From Cyclobacteriaceae bacterium (lineage in GTDB: Bacteria > Bacteroidota > Bacteroidia > Cytophagales > Cyclobacteriaceae): a stretch of 64,000 nucleotides of DNA. The notes below the pieces were generated by a model that was not told where the DNA came from, made no database searches, and worked only from the letters and a program-made list of their open reading frames with translations. Shown piece after piece: positions 17,386 through 27,509 of this stretch. Positions within the stretch are counted from its first letter, which is position 1. Every line of letters begins with the position of its first letter. The DNA lies in assembly GCA_013141055.1 (NCBI GenBank), contig JABFRS010000001.1, positions 744,001 to 808,000 of the forward strand, given 5' to 3'. A program made the position numbers and the translations under genes.

Positions 17386-19026
17386 ATGAAAAGAAGAGAT
17401 TTCATACAATTAGCCGGCATGGGAGCCGGTGCGATGATGCTTCCGCTGGATGGATTTTCCCAGTCAGTGGATCCTTCACGCATGCTTGATCCTTTGATGG
17501 ATACCTCCCAGAAAAAAGTGCTGGCGGACATCGCGTTGAATACGACCAAGTCGTTAGGTGCTACCTACACTGATGTGCGCATCGGTCGTTACCTGAATCA
17601 GTTTGTCATCACCCGTGAAAAGAAAGTCCAGAACATCGTGAACACAGAATCGTTCGGTGTGGGAATCAGGGTGATTGCAAATGGCACATGGGGTTTTGCT
17701 GCCAGCAACAACGTTACGCCCGACGGAATGAAAAAAACTGCTGAGCGTGCGGTTGCCATCGCAAAGGCTAACTCCAAGTTCCAGAAAGTTCCGGTGAAGC
17801 TTGCCGCTACTCCTTCTTATGGAGAGGTAAGCTGGAAAACACCGATTGCTAAAAACGGATTTGAAATTCCTGTTAAAGATAAAGTTGATCTTCTCCTGGC
17901 AGCCAATGCAAGAGCAATGGAAAAAGGCGCAAGCTTTATCAACAGTCAGATGTTCCTGATCAACGAGCAGAAGTACTTTGCTTCTTCTGAAGGATCTTAC
18001 ATCGATCAGGATATCTACAGAATACAACCTGGCTTTAACGTGACGATGATCGATCGCGCTTCAGGCCAGTTCAAGAGTCGCCCTGCTTTCTCCGCTCCTA
18101 TGGGAATGGGTTATGAATACCTTGACGGAAAAGCAGAAGACAAGATCAATCTTCCGGGCGGAGCAATCGGCTATAATAAATCATACGATATGATTGAAGA
18201 TGCCGGATATGCTGCCGAACAAGCGAAGATGATGGTCGCTGCAAAATCAGTAGAGCCAGGAAAATATGACCTGGTGCTCGAGCCTTCACATCTGTGGCTC
18301 ACCATTCATGAATCTGTTGGTCACCCTACAGAACTTGATCGTGTACTCGGTTATGAAGCAAACTACGCTGGTACCAGCTTCCTCACTTTGGATAAATGGG
18401 AAACCAAGAAATTCAACTTCGGAAGCAAGAATGTAAACTTTGTTGCTGACAAGACTCAGGTTGGATCACTCGGTGCAGTAGGATATGATGACGAAGGTGT
18501 GAAATGCAAATCATGGGATCTTATCAAGGATGGTATCCTGGTTAACTATCAGGCGATCCGCGATCAGGTCAACATCATCGGACAAAAAGAATCTCATGGC
18601 TGCTGCTACTCACAAAGCTGGGCGGATGTTCAGTTCCAGCGCATGGCCAATGTTTCCTTACAACCAGGCAAAGAGCTCGTTACTCCTGAGCAGATGATCG
18701 CCGGTGTTGAAAAGGGTGTTTACATTGTTAAAGATTCATCATTCTCTATTGATCAGCAACGATACAACTTCCAGTTTGGCGGAGTTCTTTTCTATGAAAT
18801 TAAAAACGGAAAGATCGAAGGCATGTTGAAAGATGTAGCATATCAGGCAAACTCACAGGAGTTCTGGAATTCATGTGCGCAGGTTTGCGATGCACGTGAC
18901 TACCGCGTTCCCGGTGCCTTCAATGATGGCAAGGGACAACCTGGTCAAAGCAATGCTGTATCGCATGGATCAGCAACTGCCCGCTTCAATGGCGTGAATG
19001 TGATCAATACGGCAAGAACCATTTAA
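17386..19026 (+). CDS. tldD: TldD-family metalloprotease with Tat-like signal, copy 2
   Basis: 546 residues, same length as copy 1 and clearly paralogous. ATG start with MKRRDFIQLAGMGAG as a Tat-like signal. HExxxH again at residue 308 (HESVGHPTELDR), and cysteine ligand region SHGCCYSQSW, so it should be active. A TldE gene follows after 35 bases, making the natural pair. It is closer in sequence to copy 3 than to copy 1 around the active site: both read HPTELDR and share the TSFLTLDKWE stretch, where copy 1 has HPLELDR and TSFVSLDKLK. Confidence 0.92.
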   Translation: MKRRDFIQLAGMGAGAMMLPLDGFSQSVDPSRMLDPLMDTSQKKVLADIALNTTKSLGATYTDVRIGRYLNQFVITREKKVQNIVNTESFGVGIRVIANGTWGFAASNNVTPDGMKKTAERAVAIAKANSKFQKVPVKLAATPSYGEVSWKTPIAKNGFEIPVKDKVDLLLAANARAMEKGASFINSQMFLINEQKYFASSEGSYIDQDIYRIQPGFNVTMIDRASGQFKSRPAFSAPMGMGYEYLDGKAEDKINLPGGAIGYNKSYDMIEDAGYAAEQAKMMVAAKSVEPGKYDLVLEPSHLWLTIHESVGHPTELDRVLGYEANYAGTSFLTLDKWETKKFNFGSKNVNFVADKTQVGSLGAVGYDDEGVKCKSWDLIKDGILVNYQAIRDQVNIIGQKESHGCCYSQSWADVQFQRMANVSLQPGKELVTPEQMIAGVEKGVYIVKDSSFSIDQQRYNFQFGGVLFYEIKNGKIEGMLKDVAYQANSQEFWNSCAQVCDARDYRVPGAFNDGKGQPGQSNAVSHGSATARFNGVNVINTARTI

Positions 19027-19061
19027 TCAACAGATCCTCAATCAATAAATCAAGAAATAAA

Positions 19062-20396
19062 ATGGCAATACTTTCAAAAGAAGAAGCTAAAAAGATACTT
19101 GAGAAAGCTCTCGGCTTTTCAAAAGCCGATGGTGTTTCATTAAGTCTCAACGGCTCTGAGCGAGGCAATATCCGCTATGCCCGAAACAGCGTATCCACTG
19201 CCGGAGAAAACTCCAATCTTTCATTGGGTGTTCAATCCAATTTCGGCAAGAAATTAGGATCAGCATCCATCAATGAGTTTGATGACGCCTCACTGGAAAA
19301 AGCAGTAAGACGTTCAGAAGAACTTGCTCAACTGGCTCCGGAAAATCCGGAGTACATGGAAGCACTGGGACAGCAGACCTACGGTGGCGAATCAAAAACA
19401 TGGTCAGAAGCAACGGCTAAAATAACTCCTGAGTATCGTGCACAGGCAGCAGCCGATAGCATCAATCCTGCCGCAGCAAAAGACGTAACGTCTGCAGGAT
19501 ATCTTGAAGACAGCCGTGGATTCAACGCGATCATGAACAACAAAGGGTTGTTTGCATACAATAAAGACACGGGTGTTGACTTCACCGTCACCATGCGTAC
19601 CAATGATGGAACAGGTTCCGGTTGGGCAGCACGCAGTCTGAATGACGTAAGCAAGCTGAACGCAGCGATGACTTCAAAGATTGCCATTGACAAGGCTTTG
19701 ATGTCACGAAATGCAAAAGCTATGGAGCCGGGAAAATATACCGTGATCCTTGAATCTTCTGCAGCAGCAGATCTTGTTCGCCTTATGCTGAACATGAATG
19801 CACGCCAGGCAGATGAAGGCAGAAGCTTTATGTCAAAGAAAGGCGGCGGCACCAAGGTTGGAGAAAAACTAGTTGACGAACGCGTTAATATTTATACTGA
19901 CCCATGGAATGATGAAGTTCCTTCTTCTCCTTGGCAGGGCGATGGACAGGCACGCAGGAAGATGGACATCATTAAGAATGGTGTTGTGTCAAGTCTTTTC
20001 TATGATCGCTATTGGGCATCACAGAAAAATGTTGCTCCGATCCCTTTCCCATCCAATGCAATTATGGAAGGCGGTACAGCATCTCTTGAAGACATGATCA
20101 AGGATACAGCGAAAGGCGTACTCGTTACCAGGTTCTGGTACATACGTCCCGTGGATCCTCAAACATTGCTCTTTACAGGACTGACTCGCGATGGCACTTT
20201 CTACATCGAGAACGGAAAGATCAAGCATCCTATCAAAAACTTCCGTTTCAATGAGAGCCCGATCATCATGCTCAACAACCTTGAAACACTGGGTAAGCCT
20301 GAAAGGGCCGTTACATCAGAAGGACAGTTAGGATTGTATATCCCGAATATGAAAATCCGCGACTTTACTTTCAGCAGCTTGTCAGACGCTGTATAG
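19062..20396 (+). CDS. tldE: TldE/PmbA-family protein, copy 1
   Basis: 444 residues, ATG start. TldE is the non-catalytic partner subunit that shapes the peptide channel of the TldD/TldE protease; accordingly no HExxxH is present. The N-terminal domain carries the duplicated fold (NIRYARNSVSTAGENSNLSLG), and the C-terminal half holds SRNAKAMEPGKYTVILE and the FRFNESPIIMLNNLE segment. It has no signal peptide: it begins MAILSKEEAKKILEKA. A strong terminator follows at 20420-20448. Confidence 0.92.
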   Translation: MAILSKEEAKKILEKALGFSKADGVSLSLNGSERGNIRYARNSVSTAGENSNLSLGVQSNFGKKLGSASINEFDDASLEKAVRRSEELAQLAPENPEYMEALGQQTYGGESKTWSEATAKITPEYRAQAAADSINPAAAKDVTSAGYLEDSRGFNAIMNNKGLFAYNKDTGVDFTVTMRTNDGTGSGWAARSLNDVSKLNAAMTSKIAIDKALMSRNAKAMEPGKYTVILESSAAADLVRLMLNMNARQADEGRSFMSKKGGGTKVGEKLVDERVNIYTDPWNDEVPSSPWQGDGQARRKMDIIKNGVVSSLFYDRYWASQKNVAPIPFPSNAIMEGGTASLEDMIKDTAKGVLVTRFWYIRPVDPQTLLFTGLTRDGTFYIENGKIKHPIKNFRFNESPIIMLNNLETLGKPERAVTSEGQLGLYIPNMKIRDFTFSSLSDAV

Positions 20397-20419
20397 AGAA
20401 TCGTCGATCATTACAGTAG

Positions 20420-20448
20420 AAAAAAGCCCTGGTTTCAGGGCTTTTTTT
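20420..20448. terminator. Rho-independent terminator after the first TldD/TldE block
   Basis: GCCCTG (20426-20431) pairs with CAGGGC (20436-20441) around GTTT, flanked by six A on the left and seven T on the right. Strong and potentially bidirectional. It lies 24 bases after the TldE stop. Confidence 0.9.
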
Positions 20449-20573
20449 ATGAGTTCGTTTTCGAACAATTGGTTGGACTCTATAAATTAAAATGCCTATC
20501 ATTATATCGACGGTAAAACTTTTTGATAGTGGAGACGTCTAACGAGTTATAACCACCAAAAAACCCAATCATT

Positions 20574-22217
20574 TTGAAACGCAGAGATTTTATTCAATTG
20601 TCGGGCATGGGAGCAGCCGGTGCTGCCGCTATGCTTTCAGGCATTCCCGGGATGGGTCAGACCATTTCGCCGGAACGCGCACTTGAAGCGATTGATCCCG
20701 CTTTAAAGAAGCGCCTTGCCGATGTGGCCCTCAATGCCGCACGTGCAAAAGGCGCAACCTATACCGATATCAGGATTGGTCGATACCTGAATCAGTTCAT
20801 CGTCACCAGAGAAGACAAAGTTCAGAACATCGTGAACACCGAATCATATGGTGCCGGTATTCGCGTCATCGCCAACGGTGGATGGGGATTTGCAGCAACA
20901 GACAAAATGGACAATGACAGCATCGCGAGAGCAGCTGAACTGGCCGTCGCCATTGCGAAAGAAAATTCAAGACTGTTGATGGAGCCCGTAAGACTCGCTC
21001 CTCAAAAAGGATACGGCGAGGTGAACTGGAAAGCACCAATCGAAAAAAATGCATTTGAAGTTCCTATAAAGGAAAAGGTTGACCTTCTTTTAAGTGTGAA
21101 TGCGGTTGCCATGAAAGGCGGAGCCGATTACATCACATCCCTGCTCGGACTTATCAATGAGCAGAAATACTTCGCGTCTTCCGACGGATCATATATCGAT
21201 CAGGACATTCACCGCATCTGGCCAGCATTCTTTATTACTGCCATCGACAAGACCACAGGAAAATTTGAAACACGAAATACACTCAGCGCTCCGATGGGAA
21301 TGGGCTATGAGTATCTCGATGTACGACCACAGGATAAAATAGCCGGGGTCACTACCCGATACAAAGGACGCTATGATATGTTTGAAGATGCCAGAGCCGG
21401 TGGAATTCAGGCAAAGGAAAAACTATCAGCAAAATCAGTAGAACCGGGCAAGTACGATCTTGTACTCGATCCTTCTCACCTCGGATTAACCATCCATGAA
21501 TCTGTAGGTCACCCTACCGAACTGGATCGTGTGCTGGGCTATGAAGCCAACTTTGCAGGGACAAGCTTTCTCACACTGGATAAATGGGAATCCAAAAAAT
21601 TCAACTTCGGCAATAAGCTGGTGAACATCGTCGCTGACAAAGCACAGGTAGGATCACTGGGTGCCGTTGGATATGATGATGAAGGTGTCAAGTGCGGTCA
21701 GTGGGACATTATCAAGGATGGTATTCTTGTTAACTACCAGACGATCCGCGATCAGGCACATATTCTTAAGCTGGATGCATCTCAGGGTTGTTGCTATGCT
21801 GACAACTGGAGCAGCGTTCAGTTCCAGCGCATGCCGAACATTTCATTGCAGCCAGGAAAAGAAAAGAAGAGTGTTGATGATCTTATCAAAGGTGTTGAAA
21901 AAGGCATTTACATCATAGGTGATGGATCTTTCTCAATTGATCAGCAACGATATAACTTCCAATTCGGAGGTCAGCTTTTCTATGAGATCAAGAATGGTAA
22001 GCTGGGAAGCATGTTGAAAGATGTTGCCTATCAAAGCAACTCTCAGGAATTCTGGAACTCTTGCGGCGGTATGGCAGACGAAAGCGACTATCGTCTGTGG
22101 GGAGCATTTGGTGATGGTAAAGGACAGCCACCACAAAGCAATTCCGTGTCACACGGTTCTTCTACCACCCGCTTTAATGGAGTGAATGTTATCAACACAG
22201 CAAGAAAAATAGGATAA
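20574..22217 (+). CDS. tldD: TldD-family metalloprotease with Tat-like signal, copy 3
   Basis: 547 residues, TTG start; the Tat-like signal reads MKRRDFIQLSGMGAAGAAAM. HExxxH is at residue 308 (HESVGHPTELDR), and the cysteine region is SQGCCYADNW, a slight change from the other two copies. It lies in its own unit behind a terminator. Its partner TldE starts 3 bases after its stop, so the two subunits should be made in equal amounts. Confidence 0.92.
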   Translation: MKRRDFIQLSGMGAAGAAAMLSGIPGMGQTISPERALEAIDPALKKRLADVALNAARAKGATYTDIRIGRYLNQFIVTREDKVQNIVNTESYGAGIRVIANGGWGFAATDKMDNDSIARAAELAVAIAKENSRLLMEPVRLAPQKGYGEVNWKAPIEKNAFEVPIKEKVDLLLSVNAVAMKGGADYITSLLGLINEQKYFASSDGSYIDQDIHRIWPAFFITAIDKTTGKFETRNTLSAPMGMGYEYLDVRPQDKIAGVTTRYKGRYDMFEDARAGGIQAKEKLSAKSVEPGKYDLVLDPSHLGLTIHESVGHPTELDRVLGYEANFAGTSFLTLDKWESKKFNFGNKLVNIVADKAQVGSLGAVGYDDEGVKCGQWDIIKDGILVNYQTIRDQAHILKLDASQGCCYADNWSSVQFQRMPNISLQPGKEKKSVDDLIKGVEKGIYIIGDGSFSIDQQRYNFQFGGQLFYEIKNGKLGSMLKDVAYQSNSQEFWNSCGGMADESDYRLWGAFGDGKGQPPQSNSVSHGSSTTRFNGVNVINTARKIG

Positions 22218-22220
22218 ACC

Positions 22221-23555
22221 ATGGCAATACTAACAAAAGACGAAGCTCAGGCTTTGTTAAAAAAAATGCTGGCTTATTCAAAAGCCGATGAGTGCGAGAT
22301 TAATCTGAACGGAAGCATCGGCGGTAATGTTCGCTATGCAAGAAATTCGGTTTCAACCAGTGGCGTGATCAATCAGTTGAACATTGTTGTATCCTCAGCG
22401 TATGGAAAGAAGCTGGGAACAGCAACGATCAATGAGCTCGATGATGCATCATTGGAGAAAGTCGTGCGACGTTCGGAAGAGCTTGCTCAGCTTGCACCTG
22501 AAAATCCGGAGTACGTTCCCTTTCTGGGTCCGCAGAAATATGCCGAGCCTGTTACTTATGTTCCTGCTACTGCTGCTATCACACCGAAGCTTCGTGCCGA
22601 CAATGTTGCGAAGAGTCTGGAAGTAGCAAAAAGCAACAAGGCTGTTGCCGCAGGATTTCTGGAAGACAGTAATGGATTTTCTGCAATGGCGAATTCGCAC
22701 GGATTGTTTGCTTACAACACAAATACATTCACCAACTTTTCAATCACCGTCCGCACGGAAGATGGAAAAGGTTCCGGATATGCAACAAGAGGTTATAACG
22801 ATATCACCAAGCTCGACACCAAAGCAGCGACTGAGATTGCTACTGATAAGGCGATCAAGTCAGCCACTGCAAAAGCGATTGAGCCGGGAAAGTATACCGT
22901 TATCCTTGAACCTGCCGCCGCCGCTGTTTTGCTGGAGAACATCTTCTTTGCATTGGATGCAAGACAGGCCGATGAAGGCAGAAGCTTCCTGAGCTTACCC
23001 GGCGGAAAAACCCGCCTCAATGAAAAGCTGATGGATGAAAGAGTAAATATCTACTCTGATCCATTGAATCCTGAATTACCTACCAGCACCTGGAATGGTG
23101 ATGGTCGTCCTCAGGAAAAAATCACATGGATTGAAAAAGGTGTTGTCAAGAACCTTACCTACTCACGCTATTGGGCGGAGAAGAAAGGTGTTAAGTCAGT
23201 ACCCGGTCCTGATGCAATTATCATGGATGGCGGAACCAAATCTGTTCAGGAACTGATCAAAGGAACCAAGAAGGGAATTCTTGTAACACGTTTGTGGTAC
23301 ATACGTTCCGTCGATCCTCAATCACTCTTGCTGACAGGACTTACACGCGATGGCACTTTCTACATTGAGAACGGTGAGATCAAGCATCCGATCAAGAACT
23401 TCCGTTTCAACGAAAGTCCGGTGATCATGCTGAACAACCTGGAAGAACTCGGAAAGGTTGAGCGTACCGTCAGCGTTGAATCCAATCTGAATTACCTGCT
23501 GCCTCCTTTGAAAATTCGTGACTTCACTTTCACGAGTCTCTCGGACGCAGTATAG
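22221..23555 (+). CDS. tldE: TldE/PmbA-family protein, copy 2
   Basis: 444 residues, the same length as copy 1 and paralogous throughout (for example DDASLEKVVRRSEELAQLAP, and a shared FRFNESPVIMLNNLE). No zinc motif and no signal peptide. Paired with TldD copy 3. If the TldD subunit is exported through Tat, this one would need to fold with it first and travel as a complex. A terminator follows at 23577-23606. Confidence 0.92.
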   Translation: MAILTKDEAQALLKKMLAYSKADECEINLNGSIGGNVRYARNSVSTSGVINQLNIVVSSAYGKKLGTATINELDDASLEKVVRRSEELAQLAPENPEYVPFLGPQKYAEPVTYVPATAAITPKLRADNVAKSLEVAKSNKAVAAGFLEDSNGFSAMANSHGLFAYNTNTFTNFSITVRTEDGKGSGYATRGYNDITKLDTKAATEIATDKAIKSATAKAIEPGKYTVILEPAAAAVLLENIFFALDARQADEGRSFLSLPGGKTRLNEKLMDERVNIYSDPLNPELPTSTWNGDGRPQEKITWIEKGVVKNLTYSRYWAEKKGVKSVPGPDAIIMDGGTKSVQELIKGTKKGILVTRLWYIRSVDPQSLLLTGLTRDGTFYIENGEIKHPIKNFRFNESPVIMLNNLEELGKVERTVSVESNLNYLLPPLKIRDFTFTSLSDAV

Positions 23556-23576
23556 TCTGATCTGATTTTTATAAAT

Positions 23577-23606
23577 GGGCAGTCCCGTAAAAGGGGCTGC
23601 CTTTTT
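23577..23606 (+). terminator. Rho-independent terminator after the second TldD/TldE pair
   Basis: GGCAGTCCC (23578-23586) pairs over nine positions, one G-U, with GGGGCTGCC (23593-23601) around GTAAAA, followed by TTTTT. It separates the protease genes from the DUF4159-MoxR set. Confidence 0.88.
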
Positions 23607-23725
23607 ATTGACCGGCCGTTGATTTTCTGATCGCCGATCAAGGCAAAAGGATCAGCAAACGATTACGCTTCCACCCATATAAATTTCAATTTCAGAGTCA
23701 ATTTTATATAGGAACTTTAGTCCGA

Positions 23726-24349
23726 ATGGAGATCCCGAATAAGTTCTTTTTTACACGCTTGCAATACGAATCCGGCGACTGGGATGTGGATCAGCGTATG
23801 CCTGCAAATGTCCTGAACTCCCTCATAGAATATACTACCCTTCAGATCGAAACTCAGGAGAACGTTGTGCCGTTGAGTAGTGATGAGGTCTTCCGATGTC
23901 CGTTCTGCTACCTGAGCGGGCACAAGCTGGTGGAGTTCACCTCCCGGGAGCGGGAGAATTTTGAAAAGTATGTTCGCAACGGTGGGTTTGTATTTGTGGA
24001 TGATTGCAATCATGATATCGACGGGCTCTTTGCCAAATCATTTGAAGCTCAGATGACGCAGATCTTTGGACCTAAGTCGCTGAACAAAATACCCAACAGC
24101 CATGCGATCTATTCATCCTTCTTCAAGTTCGACGGCCCTCCTACCACCGGACAGGAACTCAATGGCTGGGGAGATGACATCGTTCATAATTACCTCAAGG
24201 CTGTAGAGATCAACGACAAGATCGGTGTCTTGTATAGCAATAAAGATTATGGATGTGAATGGGATTACGATTTCAGAAACAAAAGATTTTACAGAATAGA
24301 CAATACAAGGTTTAGTGTGAACATTATCATGTATGCTCTTACTTCATAA
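23726..24349 (+). CDS. DUF4159 domain protein
   Basis: 207 residues, ATG start, no signal peptide. The body matches the DUF4159 pattern: FFFTRLQYESGDWDVD at the start, a middle ENFEKYVRNGGFVFVDDC reminiscent of the glutamine-amidotransferase-like fold, and a C-terminal region ending NIIMYALTS. Function not established. Such proteins often accompany MoxR and DUF58 genes, as here (44 bases before the MoxR gene). It contains a CPFC motif near residue 53. A scaffold or sensor for the downstream membrane complex is a guess. Confidence 0.82.
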   Translation: MEIPNKFFFTRLQYESGDWDVDQRMPANVLNSLIEYTTLQIETQENVVPLSSDEVFRCPFCYLSGHKLVEFTSRERENFEKYVRNGGFVFVDDCNHDIDGLFAKSFEAQMTQIFGPKSLNKIPNSHAIYSSFFKFDGPPTTGQELNGWGDDIVHNYLKAVEINDKIGVLYSNKDYGCEWDYDFRNKRFYRIDNTRFSVNIIMYALTS

Positions 24350-24392
24350 TCGTGGTGATAAAGAAACAGCGTGCTGGCAACTATAAAATAAT

Positions 24393-25400
24393 ATGAACGA
24401 AAATTTACAAGCAACGGAAGCATCCGTAAAAGATCTCATCGAAAAACTGAAAGAGCTGAAGAAAGAGATCAGTAAAGTCATTGTTGGTCAGGAAGAGATC
24501 ATCGATCAACTCCTCATCACTTTCCTCGCTGGCGGTCATGCCTTACTGGAGGGCGTTCCAGGTCTCGCGAAGACTTTAATGATACGCTCTTTATCAGAAG
24601 CGATCGACCTTCGCTTCCGCAGAATTCAGTTCACTCCTGATCTCATGCCTTCCGACATTATCGGAACAGAGATCCTGGAAGAAGATCATACCACCGGAAA
24701 ACGGATCTTCAAATTCAACAAAGGTCCCATCTTCGCCAACATCATTCTTGCCGATGAGATCAACCGTACTTCCCCCAAAACACAATCGGCATTGCTGGAA
24801 GCCATGCAGGAATTTGAGGTTACGTATGCCGGAACAACCTATCCGCTGGAAAGACCTTTCTTCATCCTTGCCACTCAGAATCCTATTGAACAATCCGGAA
24901 CATTCCCATTACCGGAAGCACAACTGGATCGTTTCCTTCTCTATATCAAAGTAGGATACCCCACCGCAGAAGAAGAAAGATCGATCCTTGAAAATACAAC
25001 CGGACGCAAAGGCAGTCAGATCAAAAAAATAATCGAAGGCAGCAAAATTCTGGAAGCTCAAAAGCTTGTTCGCGATGTGCATATCAACAATGACCTCATT
25101 GATCTCGTAAGTCGCATCGTACGTGCTACCCGCGCTGATCAAAGTGAATCAAAGTATGTAAACGAATGGGTACGCTGGGGTGCCGGTCCGCGCGCAGGAC
25201 AAGCAATGATCCTCACCGCAAAGGCCAGGGCATTGTTGCATGGAAACTTTGCCGTTACGCAAGAGGACATTCATCACGTTGCGTATCCCGTATTACGCCA
25301 CCGCATTCTCATGAACTTCAAAGCAGAAGCGGAAGGTGTCACACCGCACGACGTAACAAAGCATCTGCTCACCACGATCACGCTTAGAAAAACTCTCTGA
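24393..25400 (+). CDS. moxR: MoxR-family AAA+ ATPase
   Basis: 335 residues. Walker A is GVPGLAKT, Walker B ILADEINR, and NRTSPKTQSALLEAMQE and ATQNPIEQSGTFPLPEAQLDRF are the classic MoxR core. The C-terminal lid domain follows. MoxR ATPases act as chaperones that insert cofactors or mature proteins together with a DUF58/von Willebrand partner, and here the DUF58 gene follows 4 bases later. ATG start. Substrate unknown; the TldD/TldE proteases and the membrane proteins of this cluster are candidates. Confidence 0.95.
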   Translation: MNENLQATEASVKDLIEKLKELKKEISKVIVGQEEIIDQLLITFLAGGHALLEGVPGLAKTLMIRSLSEAIDLRFRRIQFTPDLMPSDIIGTEILEEDHTTGKRIFKFNKGPIFANIILADEINRTSPKTQSALLEAMQEFEVTYAGTTYPLERPFFILATQNPIEQSGTFPLPEAQLDRFLLYIKVGYPTAEEERSILENTTGRKGSQIKKIIEGSKILEAQKLVRDVHINNDLIDLVSRIVRATRADQSESKYVNEWVRWGAGPRAGQAMILTAKARALLHGNFAVTQEDIHHVAYPVLRHRILMNFKAEAEGVTPHDVTKHLLTTITLRKTL

Positions 25401-25404
25401 CACT

Positions 25405-26301
25405 TTGGATCCGCGCATCAGGCAACTTCTCAAACCCGAAACCCTCAACACCGTCAGCGGTCTTGAGCTGGTAGCGCGTGTTATTGTGGAAGGATTCATG
25501 AGCGGAAGTAATAAAAGTCAGTCGGTCGGATCGGGTCAGGAGTTCAGTCAATACAGAAGCTATCAGCCCGGAGATGATCTGCGCCAGCTCGACTGGAAAA
25601 TGTTTGGACGGTCAGAACGATATTACATCAAGCAGGCCGAGATTGAAACCAATATCACTGTAAAGTTTATGATCGATGCCAGTCACTCCATGTCGTATGG
25701 AGAAGATGGCATCACTAAATTGCAATATGCCAAAGTGATGACGGCCGCCCTCGCCTATCTCGCACGTAAGCAAAGCGATACATTCGGATTGTATGCCGTC
25801 AATGATAAGAATATAAAAGTTGTACAGCCGCGTTTCGAACAACAGCAGTTCATTCGTTTTTTAAATGAACTGGTTCACCTTAAAAGTGAAGGAACCTGGA
25901 ACAGGAATGGCGGCGTCGAACAATTGTTTGATCATCACGGAAAAGAGATGATCATCTTCATGACCGATCTTTATGATGACAGTGAAGATCTACAGAAATT
26001 TATTTCCAGACTCAAGACACCCCGCAATGAGGTCATCGTTTTCCACCTGATGGGAAAACACGAAACAGAGTTTGACTTTAATGGCTCATTTACATTCGAG
26101 GATCTTGAGACCGGAGTCCGTACCAAAGCAGATACCGTTCAGCAGCAAAAGGAATATTCCGGAAGGGTAAAAGAATGGCTTCAGATCTCCAGGGGATGGA
26201 TGCTGGAAAAACAGATCACCTATAATCTTCAAATGCTGGATGAACCCGTAGAGACTGCTCTGCGGAATTTCCTTACCATTCGTAAAAGCCTCATCCGGTA
26301 A
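25405..26301 (+). CDS. DUF58 domain protein, von Willebrand-like
   Basis: 298 residues from a TTG start. The DUF58 signature is present (FSQYRSYQPGDDLRQLDWK), as is a MIDAS metal-site motif, DASHSM, near residue 92. DUF58 proteins are the usual partners of MoxR ATPases and are thought to recognise substrates. No membrane segment is seen. The stop overlaps the next start by one base (TAATG), so translation of the two is coupled. Confidence 0.93.
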   Translation: MDPRIRQLLKPETLNTVSGLELVARVIVEGFMSGSNKSQSVGSGQEFSQYRSYQPGDDLRQLDWKMFGRSERYYIKQAEIETNITVKFMIDASHSMSYGEDGITKLQYAKVMTAALAYLARKQSDTFGLYAVNDKNIKVVQPRFEQQQFIRFLNELVHLKSEGTWNRNGGVEQLFDHHGKEMIIFMTDLYDDSEDLQKFISRLKTPRNEVIVFHLMGKHETEFDFNGSFTFEDLETGVRTKADTVQQQKEYSGRVKEWLQISRGWMLEKQITYNLQMLDEPVETALRNFLTIRKSLIR

Positions 26302-27509
26302 TGCAACTCTCTCAACCGATATTCCTTTGGGCATTGGCCGGACTCGCAATTCCAGTTGCAATCCATTTGCTCAGCAGGAAAGAAGGAAAAGTTATAAGAC
26401 TGGGAAGTATCCGTCACGTGCAGGAGACCAGCACAAAGCAATTCAAAAGCTTAAGACTGAATGAACTACTGCTCCTCGCCTTGCGATGTCTGCTCATTAT
26501 TCTTTTCAGCTTATTGTTAAGTGGTCCGCATTGGAAATCCACCAACAACAAGAAGTGGGTGCTGATCGAAAAAGGATTAGAGAACCAGAAGCAGGTGACC
26601 TCTATTCTTGACAGTCTTAAAGATCAGGGCTATGAAAGCCGTTGGCTGGCAAAAGATTTTCCTTTATTGAAAGATAGCGCTGAATGGAAGCCCCTGAGTA
26701 ATTACAGAAGAATTGTTAATGATATTCTACTCACACAGACATCGGAAGTACTGGTCTTTGCACAGAATAAAGTTTCCGGCTTTAGCGGCACGCGATCATT
26801 TGTTCCTGATCATATCCGGTGGATCAGTGTCGGACTTCCTGATAAAGAATATATTCTTGCGGCCATTAAGAAAAGCAATGACAGCATCATTGTCCGTAAG
26901 GGAATCACAGGAAGTGATGGAACATCGTTCATCAATGAAATTTCCAATAAGGGTATTGAAGCAAAGCCAGCTAAAACTATTTCCGTCTTGCTCGCAAGCG
27001 ACCCCGGGCACACGTACGATAGAAAGATCATGATGGCTGTGCTGAAAACAATTCAGAATAGCTATCCTGTTGATCTGGTCATTAAAGAATCAGGATCAGT
27101 TGATACATCAGCACCAGTCGATATCTCTATTTCCCTACTGTCCAATAACTCTAAAGCTTCTTCAAAATCAATTATACTGGCACCGCAGAATTCAGAACGT
27201 CTCATCATTCATTCACAACCAGATCAATGGATCATTACCAGACGCTTGAATGAAGAGACTGCCCTGAGAGAGAATCTGACATTGGAGATCGCCTCTGTTC
27301 TTCTTCCGGAAAGAGATTCACTGGAAGGGATTGTCGCCGCCAACGACAGAAGGGTCATGCCTGATTCAGTGGTGTGGGCATCAGCATCCAATCCTTTGTC
27401 GGCTATAATCACAAATCCCATAACCGAAAAAGCAGATCCTTACCTGATTGTATTTTTGTTGTTGATCTTATTAACAGAACGGATGGTGGCATACCATAAA
27501 AATCAATGA
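26301..27509 (+). CDS. BatA-like membrane protein
   Basis: 402 residues. The N-terminus is the BatA/aerotolerance-type domain: LSQPIFLWALAGLAIPVAIHL, then the SIRHVQ segment and a second helix around 57-75. The centre is a soluble, probably periplasmic, domain without a recognisable MIDAS, and a C-terminal helix lies near 380-398. Bat proteins in Bacteroidota form inner-membrane complexes with MoxR and DUF58 partners. It overlaps the next gene by 4 bases (ATGA). Confidence 0.85.
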   Translation: MQLSQPIFLWALAGLAIPVAIHLLSRKEGKVIRLGSIRHVQETSTKQFKSLRLNELLLLALRCLLIILFSLLLSGPHWKSTNNKKWVLIEKGLENQKQVTSILDSLKDQGYESRWLAKDFPLLKDSAEWKPLSNYRRIVNDILLTQTSEVLVFAQNKVSGFSGTRSFVPDHIRWISVGLPDKEYILAAIKKSNDSIIVRKGITGSDGTSFINEISNKGIEAKPAKTISVLLASDPGHTYDRKIMMAVLKTIQNSYPVDLVIKESGSVDTSAPVDISISLLSNNSKASSKSIILAPQNSERLIIHSQPDQWIITRRLNEETALRENLTLEIASVLLPERDSLEGIVAANDRRVMPDSVVWASASNPLSAIITNPITEKADPYLIVFLLLILLTERMVAYHKNQ

